This document shows, piece after piece, positions 10,107 through 20,699 of a DNA stretch of 64,000 nucleotides. How positions within the stretch are numbered: the stretch's first letter is position 1; every line of letters starts with the position of its first letter. The position numbers were made by a program, and so were the translations under genes. The notes beneath the pieces are model-generated. The model was not told the origin of the DNA. It saw only the letters and a program-made list of their open reading frames with translations, and did not search any database. Source of the stretch: Hygrophila difformis (lineage: Eukaryota > Streptophyta > Magnoliopsida > Lamiales > Acanthaceae); the NCBI GenBank assembly GCA_030278955.1, contig JAOANR010000010.1, positions 24,768,444 to 24,832,443 of the forward strand. Direction: 5' to 3'.

Positions 10107-11906
10107 TCAATGAACACCCAGGCCACCTCTACACAAGCCATCATCCCCATCTCCGTGGTCTGGGGATCGAGGCCTCCGACCTCCAAGTATCCGCTCCATC
10201 TGCTCGGCCATGGTCATATGCTCCTGTGACAGTCGCTCAATCCTCTCATGTGCAGCATCAAACTGCTCCTGTGTCACATATCTAGATGGGGGAGGATTCG
10301 AATCAACAGGGTCTGACCTCCTAATCGCCCAGACCATGGAGCCTATGCCATATATATTCCGCCGTCTATCGGGTCCACCCGCGACATCGATGAAGATGCT
10401 ATCCGGGTCGAAGTTAGGCGCAATGGTGGGGTTCTATGTCAACTGGTCGGAGACAACATTAAATTGGTCCTGAAATTCAAGTGGAAGCAGAAAAGGTTCA
10501 ATTTAGTGTCAACGTAGTGAATTGAGACTATATTTTAATCGTTTTAAGATATATACCTGAAGCCGCTGTGACGTGGGTGTGACCCAGTTATCCTTTTTGT
10601 GTCCCCTCGTATGTGTGTGCTCATGAAGCTCGTGAAGATGGACAGGCCTGTTACGATCAGCAGACTGCACAAATTTTGAAAAATACAAGTCTTCATTTTA
10701 TAAAACGTTAAATTCATTGAATTAAAAGTAATGATAGGTGAAGAATGTTAATGAAAAGCATATCAGTTTATTGGCGGTGGCTAGATGAGACTTCGAGCCC
10801 GCTGTATGTGTGGGGAGGGCCGGTGCATCCTCTTGTCCCCGGCGTCGGTTCAACTTTCCCCTTTTTGACTTCTCATTGAAGGCCGGGGAATCCCAAATAC
10901 GCCTCCAGTTCTGTGCAACCAACTCGTCCGCCGGGTACACGTTCTTCTTCTTTCGTATGTCTAGCGTGTAATCCTTGTACCTGATTTATTAAAATGGTGA
11001 AGTCATTTGTTTTTATAAGAAGCACCTGCATTTAAATTTAACGCTACAATGTACCGTGCGATATTCTTCTTCTCCTACTCCTTCCTCACAGCTCCTGCAT
11101 GCTCAGGGGCCCAGCGTGCTACTTTCTGCATGTTAATTTTGTTCAACATGTGTACAAATGCAATGAAGATATATATATCACCTAAAAGTTATATAATACC
11201 TTAAACTCGCCACAGTAGAAGTCTTTGGTCTCCCGGGAGACCTTTCTCCAGCTAATCCCATTCATATCAGCACGCATGGGATAAATGTCAATGATCTTCC
11301 GGACCAAGGCATTCGAGAACTCTATCCTATGTGACAAAATATCTTTCTTACGCATAGATCGAAATAAACAAGTAACCCAACGACTTGAAAATGTAATTTA
11401 CTTACACCCCATCGGATTTGGGCTCAACTACTATCCTATCTGGTCCGAGCGGGGTAGCGGTTGGAGCCTAGGTGCAGATCCCACCGATCCTGTTAAATAA
11501 TACAACATTTTATGTTATTAAGTATATAACGAAACAAAAATCTGTATATATAGTACCTGGAGTGCGAGGCGGTGGAGTCTCCGGGACGACAGAAGACGTC
11601 TCCGGTAGCTCACTGGGCTGCTCCTGTGAGCTAGACGCGACAACTGTGTTTTAATAGATAAAATATGTGCAGTCAATGCTAATATACGTTAATAGATGTT
11701 AATATATTAGAACATGCCATTATTTATTTAAATTTATAGCGAAATACCTGCGGTCGAAAGCTCGAAGTCCTCTATCGCCGCTCGGATAGCAGCCTCAACT
11801 GAGGCCCTGTGACCCTGTACGGGGTCCCCAAACCACCTGCTCTAGATCCCGACCCTGACCCACTCAGCATGCTCGAGGACGCGCCACGACCTCGGCCTGT
11901 CATCTA
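10107..11906 (-). pseudogene. TNPA-like CACTA protein (plant transposase, Ptta/En/Spm type), multi-exon
   Basis: Several minus-strand exons read in order. They run from MTGRGRGASSS (11906) through EAAIRAAIEDFELSTA and a segment ending EPKSDGV (about 11480-11405). Next come NGISWRKVSRETKDFYCGEF (about 11270-11210) and VARWAPEHAGAVRKEWEKKN (about 11130), then YPADELVAQNWRRIWDSPAF with NEKSKRGKLNRRRG (10940-10820). The remaining exons carry HTHTRGHKKDNWV and a last exon to 10107 with YVTQEQFDAAHERIERLSQE. The S-x-x-x-K-x-N-R-R pattern is that of the Transposase_24 (Ptta/En/Spm) family, thought to bind subterminal repeats and cofactor the TNP2-like enzyme. A frame change in the first exon suggests decay. 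Exon edges are estimates. Confidence 0.7.
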
Positions 11907-12045
11907 CAATATTTAATTATCAATAGAACTCCTTTTACAATTATGTTCAATTAAGTTATATATTATGATAATAAGAATATCAATTAAGTTCAATTAAGTT
12001 ATATATTCTGATAATAAGAATATCAATTAAGTTCATCACATTTCA

Positions 12046-12700
12046 AACTTGAAAATCCTCGTCCGAAGTCTCCTTGATCAGAATCAGTTGAGTTGGAATC
12101 AGTGCCTATCGATGATTCTAAATCAATACTCTCATCCTGCTGAAGTTCAACATATTGAACGTCGTCGTCCGTTAGTCGTTGTCGCCTGGCCGTGGTAGTT
12201 GTAGTTTCGGGTCCAAGTTGTTCTGGGGCATCGACCTATGACGCATTTGCTTCTCCTGGTTGACTAACTGTTATGACACCTCTTGGTTTGACTTTACACA
12301 CCGCCAACCACTCATTCCGGCTCGCAACGGGTTTGATGTTTGGGAACGGGATGTAGCACACCTGTTCCCCCTGATTAGCAAAGATGAAAGGTTCGTAGAT
12401 GTTCAACGATCTGGAATGATTTATTTCAACAAGTTTGTAGTTGGAATGAGTGCGTGTCCCAATTCCTTCACGAGGGTCAAACCATCTATATTTGAAGAAG
12501 GTTGTTTGCTTAATAGACAACGCAGGTACTCTATGACTATAATCTCCTCGATTATACCATAGTAGTCTCCTTGGTTTTCCGACTTGATACATACACCACT
12601 GTTGTATGTCGATCTGTGCCCACCGTGAGATTTTGTGTCGAATTTCATCCCATTTATAAAGTACATAGGATACGATATAGCAACGGGAAGTGGGCCTTGT
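12046..12700 (-). pseudogene. TNP2-like transposase gene, 3' part (DUF4216)
   Basis: This is the downstream part of the CACTA transposase gene, cut off from its upstream part by the solo LTR. Visible blocks are AQGPLPVAISYPMYFINGMK, then a one-base frame change near 12505-12520, then FFKYRWFDPREGIGT, NIYEPFIFANQGEQVCYIPF and WLAVCKVKPRGVI. An acidic tail ends near 12046. These are the hallmarks of DUF4216, which in plant CACTA elements follows DUF4218 in the same polypeptide. Because of the frame changes it cannot make a full protein. Confidence 0.75.
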
Positions 12701-12705
12701 GCAAC

Positions 12706-14604
12706 TGATGAATGATTTTCACTACTCATATTTTACCACAAGCGGATGGTTGCCATCAAGTAATAAAAACCGGTGAATACCGGGTCGAACCCAAGGGAAT
12801 TTCAGAATATTATTTCATTCTGGAGAATATTTTAATTGTTTTAAGTTTATTAAATATATTTTATATATTTTGAAAGAGTTTGTTTAATTCTAGAGTTGAT
12901 TAAATTAAAAACAGTGACATTAAATTTAAAAATAAAGCAAGTTAAAATTTTAATTAATAAAATTATAAATGAGAGATGCTTGTAATATTTTAAATATTGC
13001 CATCTTTATTATAAAATAGAAATTGCATAGTGATTTAACATTTTCCAATGTCTAAAAGATCAATTTCTTAAATTTAAATATTTTATAAAGATTAAAAATA
13101 TAGTAATCTCCTAAAGTACAAATTATGCTTAAACGGACTTCATGGAAGCTGATTAAATTATCTAACATTCTGCAATCATTATTCTAGGCCTAAATTTGAG
13201 TCTTTCCCAAGCATACAAATTTTCCAATAGCAATTAATCGGCACTTTTCATTTCCCAAATCATTGTGCACATGCCAGAATCTATTTTAATGTAATTTATT
13301 CCCTATTCCGGTACTAAAATATAAATTCTACTTTTTATCTCCCAATTTAATAAAGCAGAAATCACAGAATTAGATTCTAACATTTAAATTATGCAGAATA
13401 GTGTAAATAATCTAATAATTATGGTAAAATATTGATAAAATATGGAAAAGTGGATTTTAATACTAAATTTAGAATGTGAACAGATTAGGATTTTTATCCG
13501 ATTAATGTAGACAGAATATGCAGAATGATCGATCGTTTGAAGTTTAGCAGATTGTAAACTTAAAATTTACAATTCTACCAATACAGATTTATCGATCATA
13601 CAATATATTCCACAAATAATCCTAATGCAGATCCCAATATCATAGCAGATTAATCCAGAATTAAAACATAAACATCGATAATTTCTATTGCTTCCATAAA
13701 ACATACATTCATACTTCAAAGTGATTCTGAACTCCCATTCTAGATCACTCTTAACACGAACAATACAGAAATCCGTCTACAAATTCGAAACATAATAGCA
13801 GATTACTTTTAGAGGCAAATTCGTAACATTACAAAGCAAGAAAAAGAAAGGCAACACCTAGAATAGGAAGAACACGCCCAGAACAACGTTCTTGATGCAT
13901 TCCTCTGGCATGGATTTGTGTTTCTGGCCTTCTTCTCCCATTAGCAGATGATTTCAGAGTGTTTCTGGTCGAATAATTGTGTCTGAATTCGAAAGCATGG
14001 CGAAAAACTACGTTTAAAACCGAGTTCGGGAGGTTAGAAAACTGCCCAACCGCGAGGTGGTGCATAAAGTAGCGCTCGGGACCTGTCTTAGGCGCCACCA
14101 AGGAGATGCGGCGCATTCTGACGATTTTCCATTTTTCTGATTGCGGCGCCAAAAGTGGCGCCTGGAGGGTGATTTCGGCGCTGCCAAGCACGTGCGGCGC
14201 ATCCTGAAGCTTTTCCAGCCGAAATTTTCCTAAGTGTTGATGCGGCGCCTGTTGTGGCGCTCCGAGGTCTTTTCCGGTGCCGCCATGCCTATGCGGCGCA
14301 TCCTGAGCATATACTAATGTTGGAAAATCCGAATTTGACATCCTTTATCCTACGAACATCTTTCTTTCGTCATTTTAATGCCTGAAACATCATTGCAATG
14401 TATTAGATTTGCCAAAGTCTTATTAAAAAGCATTAAACATGGTAAATTGAACTCAAATAAGCTCAATTTAACCATGATTATTAATATTTACAAACCACAT
14501 GAAATATAAACTAAAAAGTATTAAAATAGGGTCACATGCATGCAATTTATGCTCATTTTAACCCAATTTAAGCTCATTTAAATGTGGTTTCACAGGGTGC
14601 ATCA
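12706..14604 (-). mobile_element. Solo LTR (1.9 kb) inserted in the CACTA transposase gene
   Basis: On the minus strand the LTR starts TGATGCACCC and ends TTCATCA. It is flanked by the 5-bp duplication gcaac at 12701-12705 and 14605-14609. Near its 3' end it has cccttgggttcgacccgg, a string often found near the 3' end of Athila/Tat-type Ty3 LTRs. A cluster of CpG-rich words (tgcggcgc and variants) lies at 14040-14300. An open frame of 170 codons at 13829-14341 overlaps that cluster and shows no recognisable motif, so I do not call it a gene. There is no second LTR or internal region, hence solo. Confidence 0.85.
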
Positions 14605-14609
14605 GCAAC

Positions 14610-16548
14610 GTGAAGAATCGATCACATACTCCTCAAATCATTTTGGAAACTCCGCAGATTGCGCTAACCATATTTCCGGACCACCTATCCCAGGGCGCTC
14701 CTCCAGCAAATCAGCCGTGAATTTCCTAATATTGTGTAGAGGTAACGGTCATGTTCCAAACACTAAAAGGCATTGAATACAATTTAATATTATGGAATGA
14801 ACTTACTCGATATATGGTTGCATCTCGATACAGTTTAAAATGAGATAAATATGGATGGCTTTCAATTCTACTTCAGAAAAACGCCTTTTCTTCGACTTTC
14901 CCTGGGCATGTCCCGCGTGTTTGAATACACTAGGCAGGCGTTCATCAAAATTCTGTATGCCACCATCATCATTCCTTGGCACATTCCTACCGCCGGTGAA
15001 CACATGCTTCTCAAAGTAATGAGAGCAGAAAATCGAGGCCTCCCGGACCATATATGCGTTGCAAATACTACCTTCAACATGTGCCTTGTTACGCACAGTT
15101 CTTTTCAGCCGATTCAAATACCTGATAGAAAACAACATTTATATTCAATATGAAGAAACCCATATTCAGTATGAAGTGTAACCACAAAAAATCATTTAAA
15201 TTTCACCTCTCATAAGGGTACATCCACCTGAACTGAACGTGACCGGAAATCCTTGCTTCGTGAGGTAAGTGGATGGGAAGATGTTCCATACAATCGAAGA
15301 AGGCCGGTGGGAATATCGTTTCGAACTTACATAGAACCACTGGAATATCGGTGTCCAATTTGTCTAAGTCTTCTACTTTAAGTGTTTTCGCAGTCAGGGT
15401 GCGAAAAACATTGCTCAGTTCTGTGATTGGTTCCCAAACACTCTTAGGAAGTAGATCCCGCTATTCTTTCAGTAGGAGATGCTGTAAGAAGATATGGCAA
15501 TCATGACTTTTCATGCCAAACATTCGATGTTTATTCATGTCTATGCATCTGCCCAGGTTTGATACACATCCATCAGGAAATCTTAACCCTGCAACCCATT
15601 TTAAGAATACATCACGCCTCTCCTTATCCATTGTCTACACAGCTTTAGGATATCAACCGGTACGACTATCCATATGCAGTTCAGGCCTATTACACATCGC
15701 CACGAGGTCCTCACGTGCCTTCGCATTATCCTTTGTCTTCCCCTGAACATCCATGACTGTGTTGAAAATATTTTCAAACACATTCTTCTCAATGTGCATT
15801 ACATCAAGATTGTGATGAACCAAATTCATTTTTCAATAAAGTAGATCCCAGAATATACTCCGCTTTTTCCACCCACATGTCTTACTGATTACTGCATTCT
15901 CCTCAGGTCCTCTTAATTCAGTTACTCGACATAGACCATGCATTTCTACGTCTTCCAACACTTCTTAACCGCTCTTATACCTTGGTGGCAATCTGTGTTC
16001 CTCCCGATCCTTTGTAAATTTGAACTTATCAACTCTAAAAGGATGGTCTGATGGCAGGAACCTCCTGTGAGCATCAAACCACGACTGTTTGCCACCCTCT
16101 CTAAGCCGTATCGATTCAGTTTTTTCCATACAAACTGGGCAGGCATATTTCCCATACGTTCTCCAACCAGACATCATCAAATACGCCAGGAAGTCTCCAA
16201 TGGTCCACATCAATGCTGCCTTCATCTGAAAGTTTCGTTTGGTCCATCGGTCATATGTTGTGATCCCAACATCCCACATCTCCAATAGCTCGGCTATTAA
16301 GGGCTGTAAGTAGACATCGATCCCCTGCTTTGGGCTTGATTTCCTCAGAATTATGCATGTCAAAAACATATATTCATCTTTCATACACATGTCGGGAGGG
16401 AGGTTGTATGGGATTAGAATTACTGGCCAACACGAGTATTGAGAACCCGACTGACCAAAAGGTTGGAAACCGTCCGTACAAAGGCTCAAGCGCACATTCC
16501 GCCCTTTTGACCCAAATTCTGGATGAATTGTATCAAATTCTGATTAAT
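14610..16548 (-). pseudogene. TNP2-like transposase gene, 5' and middle part (TNP2 plus DUF4218)
   Basis: Minus-strand blocks in order are FDTIHPEFGSKGRNVRLSLC, TDGFQPFGQSGSQYSCWPVI and ACPVCMEKTESIRLREGGKQ (16548-15965), then HNLDVMHIEKNVFENIFNTV near 15800. Next come MKSHDCHIFLQHLLLKE, LLPKSVWEPITELSNVF and FFDCMEHLPIHLPHEARISG (about 15520-15250). YLNRLKRTVRNKAHVEGSIC follows, after an intron of about 60 bp (15186-15124). These are the conserved blocks of CACTA TNP2 transposases followed by DUF4218. In-frame stops occur (for example after the RYKSG block near 15967 and in the EFPK*FEEY block near 14640). The N-terminal part beyond 16548 is missing or unrecognisable. Confidence 0.8.
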
Positions 16549-16560
16549 CAGTCTATTTTT

Positions 16561-16974
16561 TAACAACAGAATATTCATATGAGGTCTATGTGCAATTTTT
16601 AAAAAATTTATTTATTTGAAAAATGCCACAATTTAATTAAAATTTATGACCCATTCAACTAAACACAAATTTATTCATTTGTAGCAAATAAATTATCTAT
16701 GAATTTATTAGAAGAATAATACTATTGAATGATAAAATTTCAAATTGTTTTTTGCATATATGTGTTCATATATAAATTAAATTTTTTTAATGAAACAACC
16801 ATGACGAGAAGGAAAGAAAAGAAAAAAGAGCGAGAACTTTAATTTATTTTTAATCCCCTCAAACCTTCTAAGTATATATGTAATTTTGACGTACACAATT
16901 CATTTATCTTAGTTCATTTTTTAATATAAATTTAAATAAAGTCAATTTTTTCTAATAAAACTTAAATGAGATAA
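16561..16974. other. A/T-rich DNA with no recognised feature
   Basis: No ORF, repeat or RNA gene is recognised. The right end of the CACTA element should lie in or beyond this stretch, but no copies of its subterminal repeat are present. Confidence 0.5.
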
Positions 16975-17525
16975 TAACTAAAATAAGTCACGAGAATGAG
17001 GTTTTCATTTAGAGAAATAAGCCATTAGAAGGATTTCAGCCTAAATTTACGCCATTTGACCGAAATTCGGGCCTCAATGGTCTAAAAGTGGAAATAACTC
17101 ATTCTGGTGGTTTATTTTAGTTTATTCAACTCTTTTTTTTTATTTTATGTAATTAAAATAAATAATACTCATTCCATGCCATTATTTATGTCTTAATTTC
17201 ATTTTTTTCTTATTTTAATATTTTTTATTTCATTTCGATTTAAAAAAATAATTAAATATTAATCGCGGGTCGTGTGCACGCGGGTACTGTTGTTCGTTAT
17301 TGGATTCCATTAGACTCATCGGGAGAAAATTCCGGACGTCATAGGTCTGCGTAGCGCTCATGGTTTGGTATTGATCTGATGATCCTGATGGCATTAAGGT
17401 CATTTGCTGTTGTGCTCTCTCGCCCTCACGCACTCAACTATATTAATTCATAACCGAAATTAAAAAAATAGGGTCATTACATTAGTTATCATTTATGTAA
17501 TTAAACAGAAAGAAGCTAATATGAC

Positions 17526-18341
17526 CGGTGGCGAATGAAGGGGTACAGGGGTCAGCTGACCCCCGAAAAAAAAAAGTTTTTTTTTTTTAATATAAATAAT
17601 TAGTTTGTTAATAATGTGTTAATATTTAAGTTATTTTGTTAATTTGTGTTGGAGAATTTATGTACTAGCTTGTTGGGACTTTGGAGTATATGTTTGACAT
17701 GATCATAATTTAATAGTCTACTAAAATTATTTTACTTTTAGTAATGCATATAAGCGATGTTGATGTTTCTTAAACGCTAAGAGCAGATGATTATTGTTTT
17801 ACAGTATGATAGTCCACACTTTATATCTTTTACAAGTATATCATATTAATTTTTTTTTTCATACATATGTCCCAATAATTATAACATATATTTACATAGT
17901 TGAAAAAAGCTTATAAATATTTTAAAAACTTATATAAGATCAAATTAATAGTTTCTTCTACATAAAATAATAATAATAATACGAAATATTTCTATACAAT
18001 AAGCATACTAATAGGTCATTTATAAACTACGGTTTGAACATATTTAGTTAAGTAAGTTTTCAAAATTAGATGAGCCCAGTCTTTGCATAAAAAAAGGCTT
18101 GCCCTTGCTTCACCTGAAGTAAGCTGGATCGTAGGTGTCGTCGGGTAGCATAACCTATTCCCACCTTGGGGCAAGATTATTATGGAGTTAATTATATATA
18201 AGGGTAGTTTAATTGTTTTAAGTGGTGAAGACATGTTAAAATGATTAAGTTATGAATTTTTTTAAGAAATATCGAGGCGACTGTAGATTTTTTTCAAAAG
18301 TTTGCACACCCTCACTTCAAATCCGGGAATCGCCACTACTG
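17526..18341. mobile_element. hAT-type non-autonomous element with 8-bp TSD
   Basis: The 816-bp element has ends CGGTGGCGAATG and, inverted, CAGTAGTGGCGATT. It is flanked by the exact 8-bp duplication aatatgac (17518-17525 and 18342-18349), the TSD length of the hAT superfamily. It lies in the intron between exons 6 and 7 of the MADS-box fragment. No transposase coding is seen. Confidence 0.8.
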
Positions 18342-18778
18342 AATATGACTACAAGATTTTTGAACAACTAACCTTTGCCCGAAGACACATATTGGCATTC
18401 TGCATCTCTACCTCCTGATCATATAGAATAAGTGCATTAACATATCGAATGTAAATATGTAATGTTATTTTCATCCACGAAATGGTTGCCTAAAGGGCTT
18501 TAAAAAATAAAGGGGGGAGGGAATATGGTTACCCTTTTCTGCATGAGTTATATCTCAGCAAACAATAACTCAATTTTGTAAAAATTACAACAGTAGATGA
18601 GGCAAAATTATCTTTTATCTTAGGGTTTAATTTCATTGATTTAATTACCTTCTTGCAATGGATTCGACATTTCGACTGATGGCTTTCTCGATATTTACCT
18701 TCCATGGGTTTGAGATCCTTCAATTGCATGCTGCCTACATGCACCCTCTCCCAAAAGTTGCCTGCGCAATCATATTCA

Positions 18779-18805
18779 TTTAAAAAAAAAAAAAAAAAAA
18801 AAAAA
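18779..18805. repeat. Poly(A) tract in MADS-fragment intron
   Basis: A run of about 26 A residues lies in the intron between exons 3 and 4 of the MADS-box fragment. Confidence 0.9.
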
Positions 18806-19115
18806 CATTAATCTTTTTAGAGATGTATATGTGTGTTTGTAATCAGAAACGTCCTTTTCTTACCTCTTATACGCCTGGATATCGCGTATTTGTCTGCGCA
18901 GCTTGTTGGCTTCTTGCTGGTAAAACTGTTTGATGCATCAACTTGTGTAAGGTAACTAATAATCTATAAAAAAAAACTTTAATATTTCATTTCCATTTTT
19001 ATTTAATATTTAATGACTTTTTTAAAATGGAAATGAAATAAAAATATTGGAACTAGAAAAAAAGAAAGTAGGACATAAATAATAGCACGGAATAAATAAT
19101 AGGACATAAATAATA

Positions 19116-19375
19116 CTCCATCTGTCCCATTTAAGATGTCTTGTTTCATTTCTGCACACAATCCAATGCACTTTTTCAATCGTTAATATCTCAAAATATA
19201 TACAACAAAAAATTATTTAAAATATATATTATAAAACTACATGATTGTACGATTCTAACAAGATCCAACTCGACTATTTTTTTTCAAACATATACTTGGA
19301 ATAATATTGAGTCAAAGTTAAACAATGAACAGTGCCAAAAAGTCAAACCAGACATCTTGCCTGGGACGGAGGGAG
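19116..19375. mobile_element. Stowaway MITE 1 (260 bp)
   Basis: The ends are CTCCATCTGTCCC and GGGACGGAGGGAG with TA duplications at 19114-19115 and 19376-19377. It sits inside the right inverted arm of the long-TIR element. Confidence 0.88.
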
Positions 19376-19598
19376 TAGCACGGAATGAGTATTTATTTTA
19401 GTTACATAAAATAAAAAATAATTGAAAAAACTAAAATAGGCCACCAGAATGAGTCATTTCCACTTTTATGCCATTACGGCCCGAAATCCAATCAAATGGC
19501 CTAAATTCGGGCCCGAAATCCTTATAATGACCAATTTCCCTAAATCAAATATCGTGGCCCAAAAGTGAAAGGACATCCTTCTCGTGACCTATTTTATA

Positions 19599-19858
19599 TT
19601 ACCTTCATTCCTTTTTAATTGCCACAGACCTATATTTCACGCAATCCAATACACATTTTCAATCTTCAATAACTCAAATTGTGTACAAGTAAAAATTATG
19701 AAACTTTGATATTCTAAATCCATGCGATTAGACGAATCTAACAAGATCTCACTTGATTATTTTTTATCCTATATAACTGTATTAAAAAATCGAATCAATG
19801 TTATTCAATTAACAGTAACAAAACTCTTATCGTGTCAAATAAAAAGGAATGGAGGAAA
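19599..19858. mobile_element. Stowaway MITE 2 (260 bp)
   Basis: The ends are TTACCTTCATTCC and GGAATGGAGGAAA with TA on both sides (19597-19598, 19859-19860). The interior is closely similar to the MITE at 43351-43610, for example ttcaatcttcaataactcaa and gacgaatctaacaagatc. Confidence 0.88.
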
Positions 19859-19949
19859 TAGTTATTATCTCAATTTAAATTTATGATGTTAAAATTAAAA
19901 TAATTTTCATAATATATGACGTTAAATTCAAATATTTTTATTTACACAA

Positions 19950-20330
19950 AGATGTACGCCAAAGCGTGATTAAAGCTATTGAGAGCTATGCTAAGTATGC
20001 CAACTGAGGTCGCAAGAAGTGGATCCTGAAACCAATAGATTAGGTTTGGATTCATCTCAGAAAGGAGAGGTTCCCCGGCGCGGAGACATGGAAAACTCAC
20101 TCCCCGCGGAGTGGAGTATTTAAAGTTTTAGAAAAGATCAATGTCAATGCATATCAGATTCAATTACTTGTTGAATATAATTTTAATTCAACTTTCAATA
20201 TTGCAGATCTTCCTTGTACGAGTGGGACGAGGAGTTCGAAGCTGATCGGTTGATAAATCAACCTCTCCAAGGGGCTGTGGATGACATGAATGTCGAGACC
20301 AACGACATCATGATTCCCTGCTTTCCCGAG
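19950..20330 (+). pseudogene. Ty3/gypsy pol 3'-end remnant (integrase C-terminus)
   Basis: Broken plus-strand reading gives AIESYAKYAN, RKKWILKPID and VWIHLRKERFP. After frame changes it continues with VLEKINVNAYQIQLL, FNSTFNIADL and YEWDEEFEADRL. These match the end of Ty3 integrases, where 'VWLHLRKERFP' and 'NAYKIDLPGEY..STFNVADL' blocks are usual. Stops and shifts prevent translation. The open tail running to 20474 has no recognised motif. Confidence 0.7.
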
Positions 20331-20699
20331 GGCCCGGCATCGAATTCGCGATTAAAGAAATTTACTATGCCGTTTCTAAAATTTTGTTACAAGATACAAA
20401 TAATTGGGAACCAAGAGAGCCCAAAGAATGCAGATCCAGATAGAAGAATACAAGAAGAGCCCCGAGCCCATTAGTTCGGGTCCCACCTTGTTGAATTAGA
20501 ACCAAAAAATGAAGGACATCTAGATGCACCAATGGAGCCCAACAACATATGAAGGTCAAAAGATGGCCGCGAGGAAGCCGCCGCCGGAAGTTCCTTAGAA
20601 AAGTTGCTGGTAAACGGGGAACAGTGGCTGGTCAAAGTGGGTTCCCGTCGGTCAAAATTTGGAAAAATTCAACATGTGTACTCAAGGGTTTCAACAAAT

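Larger units (their letters stand above)
9488..16560 (-). mobile_element. Decayed CACTA (En/Spm) transposon
   Basis: The element carries, in the minus direction, a TNP2-type transposase with DUF4218 and DUF4216 segments (16548 to about 12046), then a TNPA-like gene (11906-10107), then a block of subterminal repeats (9490-9735). This is the normal gene order of plant CACTA elements. The left edge is near 9488 but abuts LTR G, so no clean terminal CACTA or 3-bp TSD can be shown. The right terminus is not recognisable beyond about 16560. It is interrupted by a solo LTR at 12706-14604. Stops and frameshifts show that it is inactive. Confidence 0.8.
17263..18925 (-). pseudogene. AGAMOUS-like MIKC MADS-box gene fragment, exons 3-7
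   Basis: Five exons lie in gene order on the minus strand. Exon 3 (18864-18925, 62 nt) encodes FYQQEANKLRRQIRDIQAYK. Exon 4 (18649-18761) gives QLLGEG, then MQLKDLKPMEGK, then EKAISR in shifted frames. Exon 5 (about 18533-18575) gives NELLFAEI, a stop, then LMQKR. Exon 6 (18373-18414, 42 nt) gives EVEMQNANMCLRAK. Exon 7 (to about 17442) gives ERAQQQMTLMPSGSSDQY and YDVRNFLPMSL. Exon lengths and protein match the K-box and C-terminus of the AGAMOUS/SEEDSTICK clade. Most splice sites survive (AG at exons 3, 4 and 6; GT after exons 3-6). The DNA-binding MADS exon and exon 2 are absent. Frameshifts and a stop make it a pseudogene. The element arms cut it at both ends. Confidence 0.82.
16975..19592. 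mobile_element. Long-terminal-inverted-repeat element enclosing MADS-box exons (Pack-MULE-like architecture)
   Basis: The left arm (about 16979-17263) matches the reverse complement of the right arm (about 18990-19592). The match runs from aaataagtcacgagaatgag through ggatttc(a/g), aaaagtggaaat and actcattctggtgg to tatttcatttc and attaaatatta. The arms are roughly 285 bp once the 260-bp Stowaway MITE in the right arm is removed. The enclosed DNA is the MADS-box exon set and an inserted hAT element. Long inverted arms around captured gene exons are the architecture of Pack-MULEs. I could not settle the outermost bases or a 9-bp TSD, so superfamily assignment is inference. The outer 135-165 bp of each arm are themselves partly palindromic, so an alternative is a pair of oppositely inserted MITEs. 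Confidence 0.6.

Noticed and set aside
13829..14341. Minus-strand frame of 170 codons inside the solo LTR
   Set aside because: It lies over the repeated TGCGGCGC words in a non-coding LTR and shows no family motif.
12706..14604. Large intron in the CACTA transposase gene
   Set aside because: TG..CA ends with an exact 5-bp duplication, and an LTR-type cccttgggttcgacc string near the end, fit a solo LTR better.
20214..20474. 86-codon plus-strand frame as a separate gene
   Set aside because: Its start is the end of a Ty3 integrase read in a shifted frame; the tail is unrecognised and probably untranslated.
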